Numbered from the stretch's first letter, positions 9,301-21,621 are shown. The stretch: 64,000 nucleotides of DNA from Paraphoma chrysanthemicola (GCA_020744225.1 JAGMWG010000009.1:930001-994000); one strand, 5' to 3'. The notes: a model not told the origin generated them from the letters alone. A program made the numbers and translations.

Positions 9301-12300
9301 CAGTCTTTGGCGTGCGACTCGAACTTGATGAGAGAGTGCTCTTCGTGCGGGTTGATGGGTCGAGAGGGCTCCGGTGTCTTGCCAAAGCGTACAGACTTGA
9401 CAGCCTCGCTGATCGATCCAAACAATGTGCGTTTTGGCGTCTCTTTGGAAATCCCAGTAGAGCTCGAAGCCTCAGCGTGCGCCGCAGCGGGCAGAGCTCG
9501 ATTGGCGTAGAGGTCGATTGGCGGAAAGTAAACCGGAACAAGACTCTTGTAGATGAATTCATCATTGGAAGAATAAACAACGAAGATGATCTTTTCCAGC
9601 AAGCTGTTGGGGTCGGCAGTTTCCAAGAAGCGCTTGACTTCCTCGATTGCAATTGAAGCCACATCCCGTCTTGGGTAGTTCAGCATACCTGTTCCTGCTA
9701 ATTGTTAGTAGGAGCTCATTCTGTATGCACTTGATAGCGAGCTCATGCTGCATCAGCATGGAGAAGTCTTCCATGGCACTTACCGATGCTCGGCATAGCT
9801 ATCGAAGTCGCTCGCATCGCTACCGCAATTTGAAGTATCTCGCGGTAGATATTTCGCAAGATACTCTTCGTGTCTTTGCGAAGCTGCTCCGGGGGAATGA
9901 CGTGGAAGACATGCTTCGCCGGCAGTAGATAACCTTCAGTGACTTTCACATCGCCCTCTTTACAGGTGCCAAAAGCCGCGACGGCTTGACGCAGCTCAAT
10001 GCCGCCCTTGAGGAAAACACTTCGGTCAAGTGTCCCCATGCCTGCAAAAGTCATATCTGTTGAAGAAACTAAGATGTCGACCTCTAGTTTGGTAATGTCC
10101 TCTCGAGCAAGGCAGACAGCATTGTTAAAGATTGCTGATGGGTGGGCGAGAGTAGACTTCTCTTCCAACTCGCCCATCTTGTATAGCTGTTGGATGGATC
10201 GTATCTGATGCAGCTTGACGGTATCTCGAGTATGTGCTATGGTCTCACGTTGAAACTCGCGTGTGTAGAGCACTTCATCCAGATGGGGCTGATTCCCAGT
10301 ACCGCCTCTTGCGTCCCGTACCCAGTACTTGTACCGCTCGAGCTTTCGGCGCTGCTCAGGTATTTCGTCGAGTTCCACGTACTCCACTGTAATGCTCTGA
10401 TCCAGCCAGCCAAAAAAGCTGCGGCAGACTTCCAGTAAGCTAGTTGGATCAGTACCATGTCTGTCGAGCATATCCGAGACAAAATCGTCCCAAATTGATG
10501 TGTCACTACGCTGACCTAGATTTGCATGATCGTTCGCCAGTTCGATGGTTTCTGTGATGCTGCCACTAAACAGCTGCATGACGGTGCATGCCAGCTTGAG
10601 ATCCTGTAAGCTAGTATTGAGTTCCTTTGACCAAACAAGGTACCGTCGAATTGAAGAGAGACAAGAGTCAATGCCCGAGAGATTGGTCAAAATGGACTCG
10701 GGGAAGTCTGTGACTGAAACGCCTAGACCGATGTTAAGGTCAGCAAACACCTTTTGAACCATGCCACGCGTGTCCAGGACTTGTAGAGCTAATGCTGCGC
10801 GATCCTCTGTCCAAATCGAAGATCTGGCCGCATCAAGATCTCCATGCGTTGGTGGGAAGTACACAGGAAAAAAGTCCAGGTATGCTTGCTCGTCGGCTGG
10901 CGTGTTGACACAGAAGATGATACGTTCGAAGGGATTTTCTGGACGTGCGTCTATGTATTCGCGAATCTCCTGCAGGGCGATACGTGCTGCTACCCTAGGG
11001 GGAACTACAAACGAGCTTCTTGTCAGTGAAGATATTCGTGAGACACATCGACAAAAATTACTTACAGCCGACACCGCCAGTTCCTATACAAGGAAAAGCG
11101 ATGGATTTAACCCCGTACTCTATGGCTACCTTGAAAGCGCTGCGGTAACAGTCGATGAGCTGGTTGAATTGCTTAGTACCTTCGAAGCTTTTGTAGCCTT
11201 TGTGTACGGCGTAGCCTGGCCTTGAGACATGAATAACATGCTTGCTTGGAAGCTCGTAGCCACGGGTGAGAATAGCTTGATCTGCGGTAGGACTGTCCTT
11301 GGCTCTGGCTTCGGAGGTAAGACCGGGTCCTGCAGCTCGGAGGATAGTGTTGTTCAGGGTCGATCCTTGTGTGAGTTTGATGCGTCTATTTGTACTGTTG
11401 ACAATTGCATCAACTTTCAATTTGGTGATGTCGTGGTGACAAAATGACACAATTTGGTTATAAGCATCGTTCGGTGCCACACTTTGGTCGCGCTGTAATA
11501 GTCTCCGCGACCTGTACAGTGAGCGAAGGGTCGGAATATCGTATAAGCTCAGTATAGCTGCCTTGTCAAGGCTCTCTATTTCCGGTGCAGGGTATTCAAT
11601 GGAAGCAGAGGACAAGCTGCTATTGTCGTCTTCGTCAGCAGGCAGCGGCATATCCTCAAATCGCTTTTGATCTGCATAGAGCGCATCAAGCCGGCTGCTG
11701 CTCGAGTCTGGTAATCGGTGGAGGCTTTCAGCGGACAGTGTCGCCCGTTCATGAGTCAGATTTCCTTCCGGCGCACGTTCGATGGCCTCATCCAGTGCGT
11801 CTGAAATCCGTTGCTCTTGTGCCTGCGCTTTCTTCCTGGCATCATCTGATTCAACAGTAACATCGCTAGGGAGCGAAAGATCACTGATGTTGCGCGAGCT
11901 GCCACTTTCCGAGCGCCCTCGACTTGCTGCGCTGCTTGCGCCATCCGATTCATCTTCCATACCATTCGGCAAAGCAAAGGTAGCGATACGTTCAAGATGA
12001 TTAGCAATGTGGTTGTGGAAGTCACCAAGGCCCTCGGTAGCTGTAGTAGCGAAGCATATAGGGCAACTCGGACGAATGTCTACCGTCGACGTCTCGCCTA
12101 CCTTCACGATCGCTGGCAGCTGACTTTCAGGAAAGCTGTCCGAATGCTCGCGTCGAAGATGCTCTTCTAAACCATTGCTGGTCTTGTAGATAGCAGCAGG
12201 GTGTCTACAAACAAAAAGGTCAGCACAAACCATCTGCCAGAGCCGCATTGTATAGTAACTTTACTATGTAGCACAAATATAGGGGTTCTGGAATGGCTTA

Positions 12301-13734
12301 CTCGGGGCATCTCCAGGCTTTGCGGTGGCTCGCTTCATGCTCTGCCCATTCACGTCGAGATCGGAATAGCTGCTGGGAACTCTCGCAATCTGGATATGTA
12401 CAGACGTAGGGCTGCAGGTCCTGCAGAATATGGGTCCTCCAAGCTCTTCCTCGGCCGTATCTTGCAGGGCAGATGATGTAGCAGTACGGACACTCGAAAT
12501 CCTTGTCACCGTCGGCAGCACGCGGTGGCGGCGGCAACTCTACGCCTTTGCCATGTAGATCTTTGACGGTAACTGCATAGCTAGTGACAGATTTCGTGTC
12601 GACGATCTCGTCCAGGGACTGGTAGTGCTGCGTGGCCTCTGTACCCGATAGAAGAGTCTTGCCGGTCATTTGGCTCGGGGCTTCTTTGGGAGTGAAGACG
12701 ATTGGCACATCAGGTTGCGCCTCTAGTGTATCAATTCGTGGAGGAGGGTCTGGACGAGCGGGTACAGGCTTATTTTCCACCCCCTCAGTCACCGTTGACA
12801 TACCCAACTTGTCTCGATCTGGGCTGATAATTAGCACTTTCATCACAGAAACGTGGATAGCCAACGACATCTCATCCAATCGACATCAAGGAAAACTTTC
12901 AGGTAATGATACCCTTACAATACTGTGTAAATGCTTTTGCGAAGAACACAGGTTGGGACTTGGGAAGAAACTGGGATGCTTACGTCGTTTCCAATATTTG
13001 AACTGCCGCCTGCGTAGCGTCACAGCAGCACTTAGACGGTCTGTAAGATAATCGAATTCGTTACTTTCTTCTTCTGGCTGGTGCGGCTGACGGAGATGCC
13101 AAAGCAACTCCTTGACGTGTTGAAGATCATAACCTGCGTAAGTGCTCAGTATGTCCACACCAGTCTCTGGATCTTTCGGCTGGTATGTTGCGGCCTTGAG
13201 CGATCTTGAGCGAATTGTCGGCGTTCGTATTCGAACGCTCAGCTTGTAAAGGTTGTCGATGATGTCCACGATCTCCGCAAAACGCATACTCAGTTCGGTC
13301 CGGGTGCTTCCATCCTCGTCCTCATCCTCATCGTCATCGTCGAAGAAGCCATCATCGTTATCTTCATCTTCATCTGTCTGCTCTGGCTTCGGCTGCGACT
13401 CATATGGAAGACGTGCTCCAGAGACTACTGCGACGGCTTCGTTGAGGTTGTCTTCTAATTCCTTGAGAAACTTTATGGCATTGCTAGAAAGAAGCGGAGA
13501 ATCTCGCAACCGGTAATCGAGCGAGCTGTGACCCTTTTGCAAGGCTCCAAGATTTCCTGACCAGACTCTGAATCTTCCAATTTCATCTTCGAGACCTTCG
13601 GGGTCTATTAAGTTGGTCCACTCGTCTGCGCTCGTGACGAGGGCATTGGACAAGGTCTGAAACGCCCGTACATTTGAGGCAGTCGCGATTCGTATGGAGG
13701 ACATGATGTTGCTCCCACATGTTGCAGAGAGCAA
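6390..13734 (-). CDS. Giant multidomain protein: zinc fingers, tandem macro domains, winged helices, DUF8035, homeodomain-like tail
   Basis: Seven exons join without a phase error: 13734-12984, 12818-12302, 12204-11066, 11004-9784, 9694-7703, 7648-7004 and 6952-6390, about 2275 residues. Order of parts: helical N-terminal domain of the fungal STAND/zinc-finger type with an acidic Asp/Glu run (1-240); C2H2-like fingers (about 375-450 and 470-492); macro domain 1 (672-856); helical linker; macro domain 2 (1096-1267); Cys-rich fungal motif HAKDCETCK (about 1337); PH-like region (1451-1564); winged helices (1657-1720, 1770-1832); DUF8035-like block PFGARWTRID (1940-2000); homeodomain-like helices (2039-2084); charged coiled coil. 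Macro domains bind or hydrolyse ADP-ribose, and the rest suggests nucleic-acid contact, so a role in ADP-ribose signalling is inferred. Both macro domains lack the usual glycine-rich catalytic loop. Intron 1 (165 nt) is the weakest join; the other five macro-to-tail joins are strong. The start could be Met at 13704. Confidence 0.8.
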
Positions 13735-14115
13735 AAGGCTGAGATATTCTATCTTGCAGCCTAGGCATTGACAGGTGCAGTGTTGAAGGCTGATGTGCTC
13801 AGCAAGCGTCCGCAGTGTCTCAGGCCGCCGGGCTAGGCTGTTTTGGGGGGATTGAGGCGGAGCCAGAAGATGTGATCGAGTAGAAAGGTGTTGCCTGCGG
13901 TCATATCGAAATAATGTTCAAGTAGAAGGCAAGGTCACCAGGCTGAGACCTCCCAGCGTGTCATTCTGCAAAGGGCGAGCGAAGGCGTGAGGCTTCAATT
14001 CTTGGTAGGTGGAAGTCGCGCTCGACCCCGCGCGTTCCTTCCTCAACTCCAACGCTGACGATGTCGCAGCTTCCAGCAAATTGCGTGTCCATGACCGCGC
14101 TCACAGGCAGCCAGT
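13735..14115. other. Divergent promoter, tandem-macro gene and DUF7580 gene
   Basis: A 381-base head-to-head spacer between the tandem-macro gene (minus) and the DUF7580 gene (plus). It contains a short G run near 13850. No open frame of note and no clear TATA box. Confidence 0.45.
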
Positions 14116-16005
14116 ATGAGCGGCATAGAAGCTGCTGGATTGGTATTGGGGTGTCTGCCATTGATCATACAAGGTGCGCCATTCGCTCACGAGCGCAAGT
14201 GCTGTGCTAATGCGACCATTGCAGGTATCGAAAGCTACAATGAAGGCCTCGACCCGATCAAGAGCTTCGTACGATGGGAGCGCGAGCTGCCGCAGTTCAT
14301 CCGGAAGCTCCGAAACCAGCATGTCCACTATGCAACCACCATTCGCATCCTGTTCGAACCGATAACCTCCGAGGTCGAGCTGGCCGAGATGATGTCCAGT
14401 CCGGGCTCGGGGGAGATATGGAAGAGGAAAGATATGGCGGAGAAGCTGCAAGAGAGGCTCCAGGAGTCTTATCAAGCGTATCAGGGCACCATCGTGGACA
14501 TTGAGCGGATAACAAAGAAGATCGCAAGCAAGCTGGATCTCGACCGCGCAACCGAGGTATGCAAACAGCACTCGTGGTCTGGCACCCGCCCTTACATGGC
14601 GCTGACCTTTACTTAGCTCTCGCGCAACGACCTCGAAGCGCTTCTTGCTGCCAATCCCAAGAAGGCTAATGACAAGTTCGAAGTCGGGAAACGCATACGC
14701 TTTGGAATGAACAAGAAGGCCATCAAGGCGCTGCTAGAGGAGCTTGATGATTGCAACAAGGAGCTCGAGCGCTTCACCGAAAAGAGCGAGAAGATCGAGA
14801 CGATCCGCAAGTCGGTGAAACCCGCCTTTGCATCTCGCCTGCAACGCCTTCAAGGTTATGCCAAGAGCTTGCATGGATCTCTGCTATGGTCGTGCTCATG
14901 CAAGTCGTCTCACAGAACAAGTCTACAACTGGAGCCACGTGTGACTATATTTGCAAGCGGGATGAAAAAAGCATCGTCGAAAACAAGCTTCACCGTGTCT
15001 TTCTCCACTGCGTCTGCCGAGAAGGCACCATGGGCTTGGCAGACTGCCCAGATATATGTCGACGAGGATGACTTGAGCTTAACTCCCGCTGCTTCGCCCA
15101 AACCAAGGTGAGAGTGAGACTATTGTTACCGCAGCGAAGACCATACTAAAGTATTCAGAATGAGCAAGAGCGTGAGCTTCAGCGCTCCCCCGCCATATTC
15201 CGCAACAGATCCAGCAGCAGACCTATCTCTGTCAGCATCTTCACCCTCACTTCAGGAGATCAAGGACTTGTGCGCATCAATAAAACAGACTCATGCCTCG
15301 CACATTGGCTTTTCGTTGGACACCAAAAACCGGCTTCTCGGAGCCTATCCGATCGATACCGTAGACACATACGTCCCATCAGCTGATGTCATGACATTAG
15401 AGGATCTTCTCGACCGGCCACCCGTGGTCAATGGCAGGAAGTCGAAACTCAGCAAAAAGGAACGTTACAGCCTGGCCCTTACCCTGGCCTCCAGTGTACT
15501 GTATCTCAACTCGACGCCTTGGCTCATTGATCAATGGGCTGCAAAGGATATTCTCTTTCATCGCACAACAACATCAGTCCGCCCAATCGACATCGACCGT
15601 CCTTATATATCACCCATGATTGTGGAAATAGCAAAAGCGCTGCCGAACGGCCAGAAGACCCGCGGCTTCCACAACAAGAACACAGTGTTGCTTGCACTGG
15701 CAGTCGCTCTTCTTGAACTCTACTTTGGGATGAGTGCGGAGAGGTATCAGGAAGACGAGTTGGGTGCGCCCGATCCATCACTGCACAAGAACCCATGGAT
15801 TTTATGTTCAATGGCGCACACCTGGGCGGAGGAATCACAAGAAGACCTCTCTGCTGCCTTCTTGAGCGCCGTCCGGCACTGTCTTCGGTGCTTCAGCGAT
15901 CCTGGTGCGAGCTTGCAGGACGCAGAATTTCTGCAGGCAGCAGTCGAGAGCATTGTGCTACCACTGCAGGAAGAATTGCACCAATTTCTAGGCACGTCAA
16001 CTTGA
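14116..16005 (+). CDS. DUF7580-type fungal protein
   Basis: Four exons: 14116-14173, 14225-14556, 14617-15107 and 15159-16005, giving 575 residues, with introns of 51, 60 and 51 nt and all phases consistent. The N-terminus MSGIEAAGLVLGCLPLII, followed by GIESYNEGLDPIKSFVRWERELPQFIRKLRNQH, is the signature of a large family restricted to filamentous fungi, and the C-terminal half is the DUF7580 region, ending with a helical stretch. A middle segment (WSCSCKSSHRTSLQLEPR) carries the family's Cys/His motif. The C-terminal part of these proteins is often described as a decayed kinase-like fold, and I see no intact catalytic residues. The function is unknown; related proteins are listed beside STAND and HET proteins in surveys of fungal recognition genes, which is an inference here. 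Confidence 0.85.
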
Positions 16006-17717
16006 ATCACTTCCGCCACAAGTAGCATCGCCATTCTATCGCAGCGCTCATCATTGGCACCACGATGAGCATGGACAGCGCACCCACAATCAGGCCGGAG
16101 ACGGACCCGGCAGGAAGCGCTTACTCACCACGGGTGCAGCACATCACCTCGTATCCGCCCACATGCTACCATGATCTGAATCTGGGGTACGACACTAGCG
16201 CTGCGCATCTTTGTGTCAAAACTGACGGCATGTCAAAATGTCCATGAACACAATGGCATCTTGCGTGGCGATTCACCATACTTGGAATGGCCACCTCGGT
16301 TGGAGCATCAGTACGCTGCAAGTGGCGATGATTGCAAACAACGACTAAAAATAGTCGCAGTCTCGTCCGCACACCCGAAGGCACAGATTCCTGGTTGGGT
16401 ATGCGTACGCTACGGATTTTGCGGCAATGTTGCGAAGGCGTCGGTATGGGATGTGGTCGGCTAGCGGGGTAGGTAGCTGTTCAGAACCAGCCAGCATACA
16501 CAGCCACGTTGATTCCCCGTCGTCGTCAGAAGGCAGGTCTCTAGCCACAACTGGAGATGCAAATCCTGCCAAAATGCATGTTGACCTGTCCGGAAGGTGA
16601 TACGATCGCCGTCGGGCTTATCGCGACGTCAAAGTCACGCACGCTATGAGCGGTAGCATGTATGCAGCAAGTGAATCACTTCTCTCTGCACTCGACGTGG
16701 CGCTTTGCTTCACTTGGTGACACGTGCGGGACGTCGGTCGCCCTCAGATTGATTGAACTCTAATCCCCGCATTTCGCATCTCAACAGCCTTGCGCTTGAC
16801 AAACAAATCGCTGTGAGGGCCACTGAGTGCGAGCGGTCCTGCTCCTGACGTACGGCACCCAGCAGGAACAGCGGTGGGTGGTGAAGCGGTCGAATTACGT
16901 GCTCCAACGGCTCGGGGTGGCGTCGAGGGCTGCAAGCCCGGCGCCTCCTTGTGTGCAGCAAGCCGCAAATGAAGCTGCTTGATAGGTGGGCCCGCGCACC
17001 GCACTTCTGAAACGCGCTGGTGTGGATGCAGAGCAGATCTGGCAGCAAGAGGCTCCAAGCGGTGAATTGGCCACTGGCAAATTCTACTGAAGATTGCCTC
17101 CGGCAGCACGCGTCGCCGGGGTGCCTGTTGGCCTTGAGAATAGATAGCAGCCAGATAAAAGGAGCCACTGCAGCGCTCAGGAGGCGATTGCAACGACGGG
17201 CATGGGTTGTTATTAATAAACGGCCTGTTCGCGCGTGCAGTCGACTGCCAGATCAACGGTCTGGCTTGGAAGGTGTTGCCCTGATGACGGGCTCTGCAGC
17301 TAAAAGGGCTGCCGAAGCAACAAACACAAGCGGTCTCGCACAACAACACTCGTTCCCACCACACTCGCTGCATCCTCGTTCGCAGCAACTCTTGATAGAA
17401 ATTGAAGTTGCGCAGGCACGCCCGTGACAGTTCGTCCAGCGACTGAAATTGCGGACCTCGTCGTCACTCGCTACAGGGGTGCTCCTCGACACCCTGGTCC
17501 GTGCCGGCTTTTGTCCTTATCCCTTAACACAGGCACGTCAAAGCAGGCCTGCTGCTCCCGAGTCCGCCTGCACCCACAGCACCACCATCTCACCGCTCTC
17601 CTCCAGCACAGCACTTTGCCCGCTGCTACTGCACCGCACCCGGCACTCGCTCGACTCTCCCAGGGCGGAGCGCAATCCCTCGCTGAGCGCCTCCCTCCCT
17701 CTCTCGCGGCCGACACC
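16006..17717. other. Long intergenic region and leader of the SMI1/KNR4 gene
   Basis: About 1.7 kb with no recognisable gene. Several frames of 60-214 codons on both strands overlap and look random. From about 17450 the sequence turns into a C- and CT-rich stretch that leads to the start codon at 17718, as in long leaders of highly regulated fungal genes. Confidence 0.5.
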
Positions 17718-19368
17718 ATGGCTCAACAGTAAGACCGGCCCGCACACAGCGCACGCTGTCTCTGCGGCCATGTGACGTGACTGACGGCGACACAGAATCG
17801 CCGCGTCCTTCAAGGACTTCTGGCACACCATGACCTCGTACGACCGACACGCCTCCCACGACTCGCCCTACCGCACCGGCCGGCACATCCCCCTCCCGCA
17901 GAGCCGCCATGCCACCCTCACCTCCATTGCGACCAGCGGCGTCGAGTCCCGCACCGACCTGTCCTCGCCCTACACCCACGACGAGCTGGCCACCAGCAAT
18001 GGCTTCATCGGCTCGCCCAAGGGCCCCATGTCCCCCAGCTCGCCCTACTCGCCTGGCATGCGCGGGTCGCTGAGCCGCCAGGCCACGCAGGACTCGGACA
18101 CGTTCGACAAGGGCGCCAATGGCGGCATCCAGATGCAGAACTTCAACGACGGCCTGCCCCCGCCGCCGCCCGTGTCGCATTCTTGGAAGCGCATCGACCG
18201 CTGGGTCGAGGACCGCTACGAGGAGCTGTTCGACAATGTCTGCGAGGGCGCCACCGCCAACGACGTCAACGAGCTGGAGCACGAACTCGATGCCACATTG
18301 CCCATGGACATTCGCGACTCGCTGCAGATCCACGACGGCCAAGAGCGTGGAGGTCTCCCAACCGGCGTCATTTTCGGCCTCATGTTGCTTGACTGCGAGG
18401 AAATCGTCATGGAGTGGAAGAACTGGCGCAAGGTTTCCGAGGAGTACCTCACCACAAAGCCCGATTACCGCAGTCCCCAGATTCCCGTCAAGGCTTTTGC
18501 CGGCTCATCTACCATGCCCCCCATTGCACAGGTCCAGTCCACCACTAACCCGCTATGGCGGCAAGACTTACTTGCCAAGCAAGATTCGCAGCCGCCCAAC
18601 GCTATCCAGAAGGCGTATGCTCACCCTGCGTGGATCCCACTCGCTCGCGATTGGGGAGGCAACTACCTTGCGACAGATCTTGCGCCCGGTCCCAACGGCA
18701 CCTGGGGACAAATCATCATCTTTGGTCGCGACTATGACTGCAAATACGTCGTCGCGCGCTCCTGGGGTGCTCTCTTGGCCATGGTCGCAGACGACATGGG
18801 CTCAGAAAATGTACACATCGACGAAGACAGCGGCGAGCTTAAGCTCCTCGCTTTCAAGCGCCAGAACATTGAGCCGCCCTATCTAGAGGTCCTGCGCTGG
18901 CGATGTGACCAGAAACACGGCCGACGACCTACTGCTAGACGCCGACCAAACAGCGGCCTCCGAGTCAACCCGAATGCTCCAGGAAGCGTTGTCCCCAGCA
19001 GCACAGCCAGTAGCCCATACCACTCACCTGTTGTCGGACCGGAAGATCGAGGCCGGAGTCCTGTCCGCCTGAATAAGAAGTCAAAGGGCATCAGTCCGCG
19101 AGGCAAGCTATCCAGTCCACTTGCACGGGTCGCCGAGGAGACGCCGCAGCCAATCCGTGTTCATACCGATCTAGACTCCAAGGCTGGCGCAACTGTTGAC
19201 AAGCTCATCTCGGTCGACACTCCGAGGCCAAGCGACGACTTTCCAACTGCCAGAGCCAGCCTGAGCAGCGACAAGGAGAATAAGTCTACCAAAGAGGACA
19301 AGGCCAAAGCACCAGCAGTCAAGAGCCCCATCGCAGAAGCCTCGGAGCTCAAGACAGTCGAGATATAG
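17718..19368 (+). CDS. KNR4: Cell wall assembly regulator SMI1/KNR4 homolog
   Basis: Two exons, 17718-17728 and 17796-19368, giving 527 residues. The first exon codes only for MAQQ and is joined by a 67-nt intron to IAASFKDFWHTMTSYDRHA, the conserved N-terminus of fungal Knr4. The SMI1/KNR4 domain spans about residues 135-340 (SWKRIDRWVEDRYEELFDN and LPTGVIFGLMLLDCEEIVMEWKNW are clear). The flanks are disordered and rich in Ser, Pro and Lys, as in yeast Knr4. In yeast this protein links the cell wall integrity MAP kinase pathway and calcineurin to cell wall synthesis and bud growth. A tiny first exon is easily missed by gene finders, which would start at the Met at 17830 instead. Confidence 0.9.
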
Positions 19369-20202
19369 CGGATCCTTCCGCGTCAACGAACAACTCATTC
19401 ATTATCTACGCGAAACGGCTGGATACTTGCAGCAAGGGGTGATGTTTGTCACCTCGCCATATAAGGAGGCGTAGCGGGCATTTGGCGGTTCAAGCTATCT
19501 TGACAGCGACACATCGATCGGCGTACTCAACAATTTCCTTCCCTTCAACGCTTGCCTCTGCTCTGCGCCACGGCTGCACGAACGTCCTGGATGACTTTCC
19601 TTCCCCGCCACAGAAGCATTTTACTCCCCACAAGACTTCACCTTCGTACACGACATCCGTAATCTACCACCAAGCACATGTTCGACTGCACTCTTTTCGC
19701 GACCATCACTTGCGCACCTTATGTACAACACTTCTTCTTCGTTTCAGTTCCGGGCTGCTTCATGCACAACAGCATTAGTTCTTTCTTCGGCACGAATACA
19801 GCCCCTGCATCAGCGTAACACAGCGAGGCTCTTGGGGACACTGGCGGTTTGCGGGATAATCAAGGGCGGAGTTTCCTTTACCGGCGCCAGATGTGCTTTG
19901 ATAGCCTTCGTGCTGCCTTGCGGGCTGGTGGTTAATCTTACAGTAGAGAGCAGGTATCGTAGTGCGTGTAAACTTGGCTAAAGTGGTAGAAGGGGGTGGA
20001 GTGCGACAGGCGATTGTATGATTTTCCTGGCGTGACTTTTTAAATGCATGGACATGGCGAAATACGTATGAATTCAAAGACAAATTCAAAACTTTATTCT
20101 CGACTCCTTGTGTATCCCTTGTCCCTCTCTATCGATCTATATTACCCTCTCTTACCCTTTTCTTCACATCGTCCTATTCCTCCTCTCCTACTATCACTAT
20201 CA
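19369..20202. other. Intergenic, between converging SMI1/KNR4 and SDR genes
   Basis: Contains the 3' ends of both flanking genes. A pyrimidine-rich stretch on the plus strand lies at about 20100-20230, so it is purine-rich on the strand of the SDR gene. No gene seen. Confidence 0.5.
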
Positions 20203-21042
20203 CTACTCCTCTCTCAGATTAACATCCAACCCCCCCTCAACCCCCCTTTCCCAAAACTCAACCGTCCTCTCCGCAATCGTCTGCGGATTCAAAACCTGAT
20301 TCTCAGCCGTCACAGTGCCCTCGACACTAATCAAGCCCACATGTACGCCCTTGTCGCTAAACGCGCGATGGAAGCTCTGCACCATGTTGCGCTGCGCCCC
20401 TTTCACGAGGGAGAGGGAGAGCAGCTGGGGGACGGGGTCCCATGGGAGATGACTGTTTGTTACGAGGAGGGCGGGGTGGAGGGATGGGGTCTTGGTTGCG
20501 AGGGAGACGAGTTTAGGGAGGAAGTGTTGAGCGATGATGTAGAGGGCTAGATTTGTAGTCTGGGGATCATGTTAGCTTTCCTTGTTCTTCTTCTCTTTCT
20601 TTTTTCTCATATAGCACATGGGAACAGATAGGTAGGTAGATGTACGGACCTTGAAATCCTCATCAATCTCCTCAACACTAACGCCCAAAACTTCACCAGG
20701 CTTAATCCGGGCAGCGTTGAAAAACACAATCTCAACATCGTCGTCCTGGGTTAGTCTGTCGAGTTTTTGCAGGACGGCAGGGATGGATGCGAGGTTTGCG
20801 AGGTCGAGGCGGAGGGTGTCGACTTTGACGCTTGATGAAGCTTTGCTGACGAATGGGGCGTCTTCGGTTTCTAGACGTTGAGTGTTGCGGGAAAGAAGGA
20901 TGATGTGGTTTATGCCCTTTGAGGCGAATGCTGCGGCTGTGTTCTGGTAGGGTGTTAGTTTGGAAGGAGGAATGGAGAGTGAGTGGGTACGGACATTGCC
21001 AATGCCTGGGCCGGCGCCGAAGACGATGAGGGCTCTTGTCAT
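20203..21042 (-). CDS. Atypical short-chain dehydrogenase/reductase
   Basis: Three exons, 21042-20995, 20943-20650 and 20559-20203, giving 232 residues. The start ALIVFGAGPGIGN is the Rossmann NAD(P)-binding loop, split exactly after its last residue by a 51-nt intron. Later family parts are LDLANLASIP and the NAA-type motif FFNAARI. The usual catalytic Tyr-x-x-x-Lys is not visible: in the aligned place the chain reads LLSLSLVKGAQRN, keeping Lys but with Leu in place of Tyr. It may therefore be a non-classical or non-catalytic member. Both donors are GTCCGT, unusual within this window. The substrate cannot be told. The gene is divergent from the WDR70 gene. Confidence 0.8.
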
Positions 21043-21621
21043 GGTGAGGATGAAGTAGAAGAAGAACTTTTGGGGTTTGATTGGAATGGAAGGCTAGATT
21101 TGATGGGTTCTGTGTGATTGAAACTCTACTGTAGATGATGATTCCACAAAGCGAACAGCCATGCCTCTTTATATCCTCCAAACCAACGATTCCAAAGCAG
21201 CCTCATGTTGTCGTCAGTCAGCTAAACTAGCGTATCCCCGGAGTCTGTGCCGTAAGTACGACTTCTACTTTCAAATCAGAAGTATGTTGTGTCGCTTCTG
21301 TAGGGAACTTCCTAAACTCGAATATTGGTAATCCTAGAGCTTACTCATATCCACACGAACAAGGCTTCGCTTCTAAGGACTGGGGAAATTTTGCGTCGAA
21401 CCATCTCTCGTGATGTGTGATCTCGCAAGGGGAATGAACATGTTGCTGTTTTGGTGATAGAGCGATCTTCAGGGCGTACTGCATTGGTCATAGGTCGAGG
21501 CGGTCACGTCACTCTGCAGCCTGAACCCTGTCGCGTTCGTGAACCTCACCACAATTTGTAAGTGCTTCCCCTACCACAACACCAGCCATAAGCACCACCG
21601 CATGACTATGCATACCAGATA
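21043..21621. other. Divergent promoter, SDR and WDR70 genes
   Basis: A 579-base spacer between genes reading away from each other. It should hold both promoters. No gene, and no clear TATA box close to either start. Confidence 0.45.

Noticed and set aside
13253..13516. Serine-rich plus-strand frame
   Set aside because: It is the reverse of the Asp/Glu run in the N-terminal part of the giant macro protein.
16744..17388. Minus-strand frame of 214 codons in the KNR4 upstream region
   Set aside because: Basic, Pro/Ser/Cys-rich translation without motif; overlapping frames on both strands suggest a GC effect.
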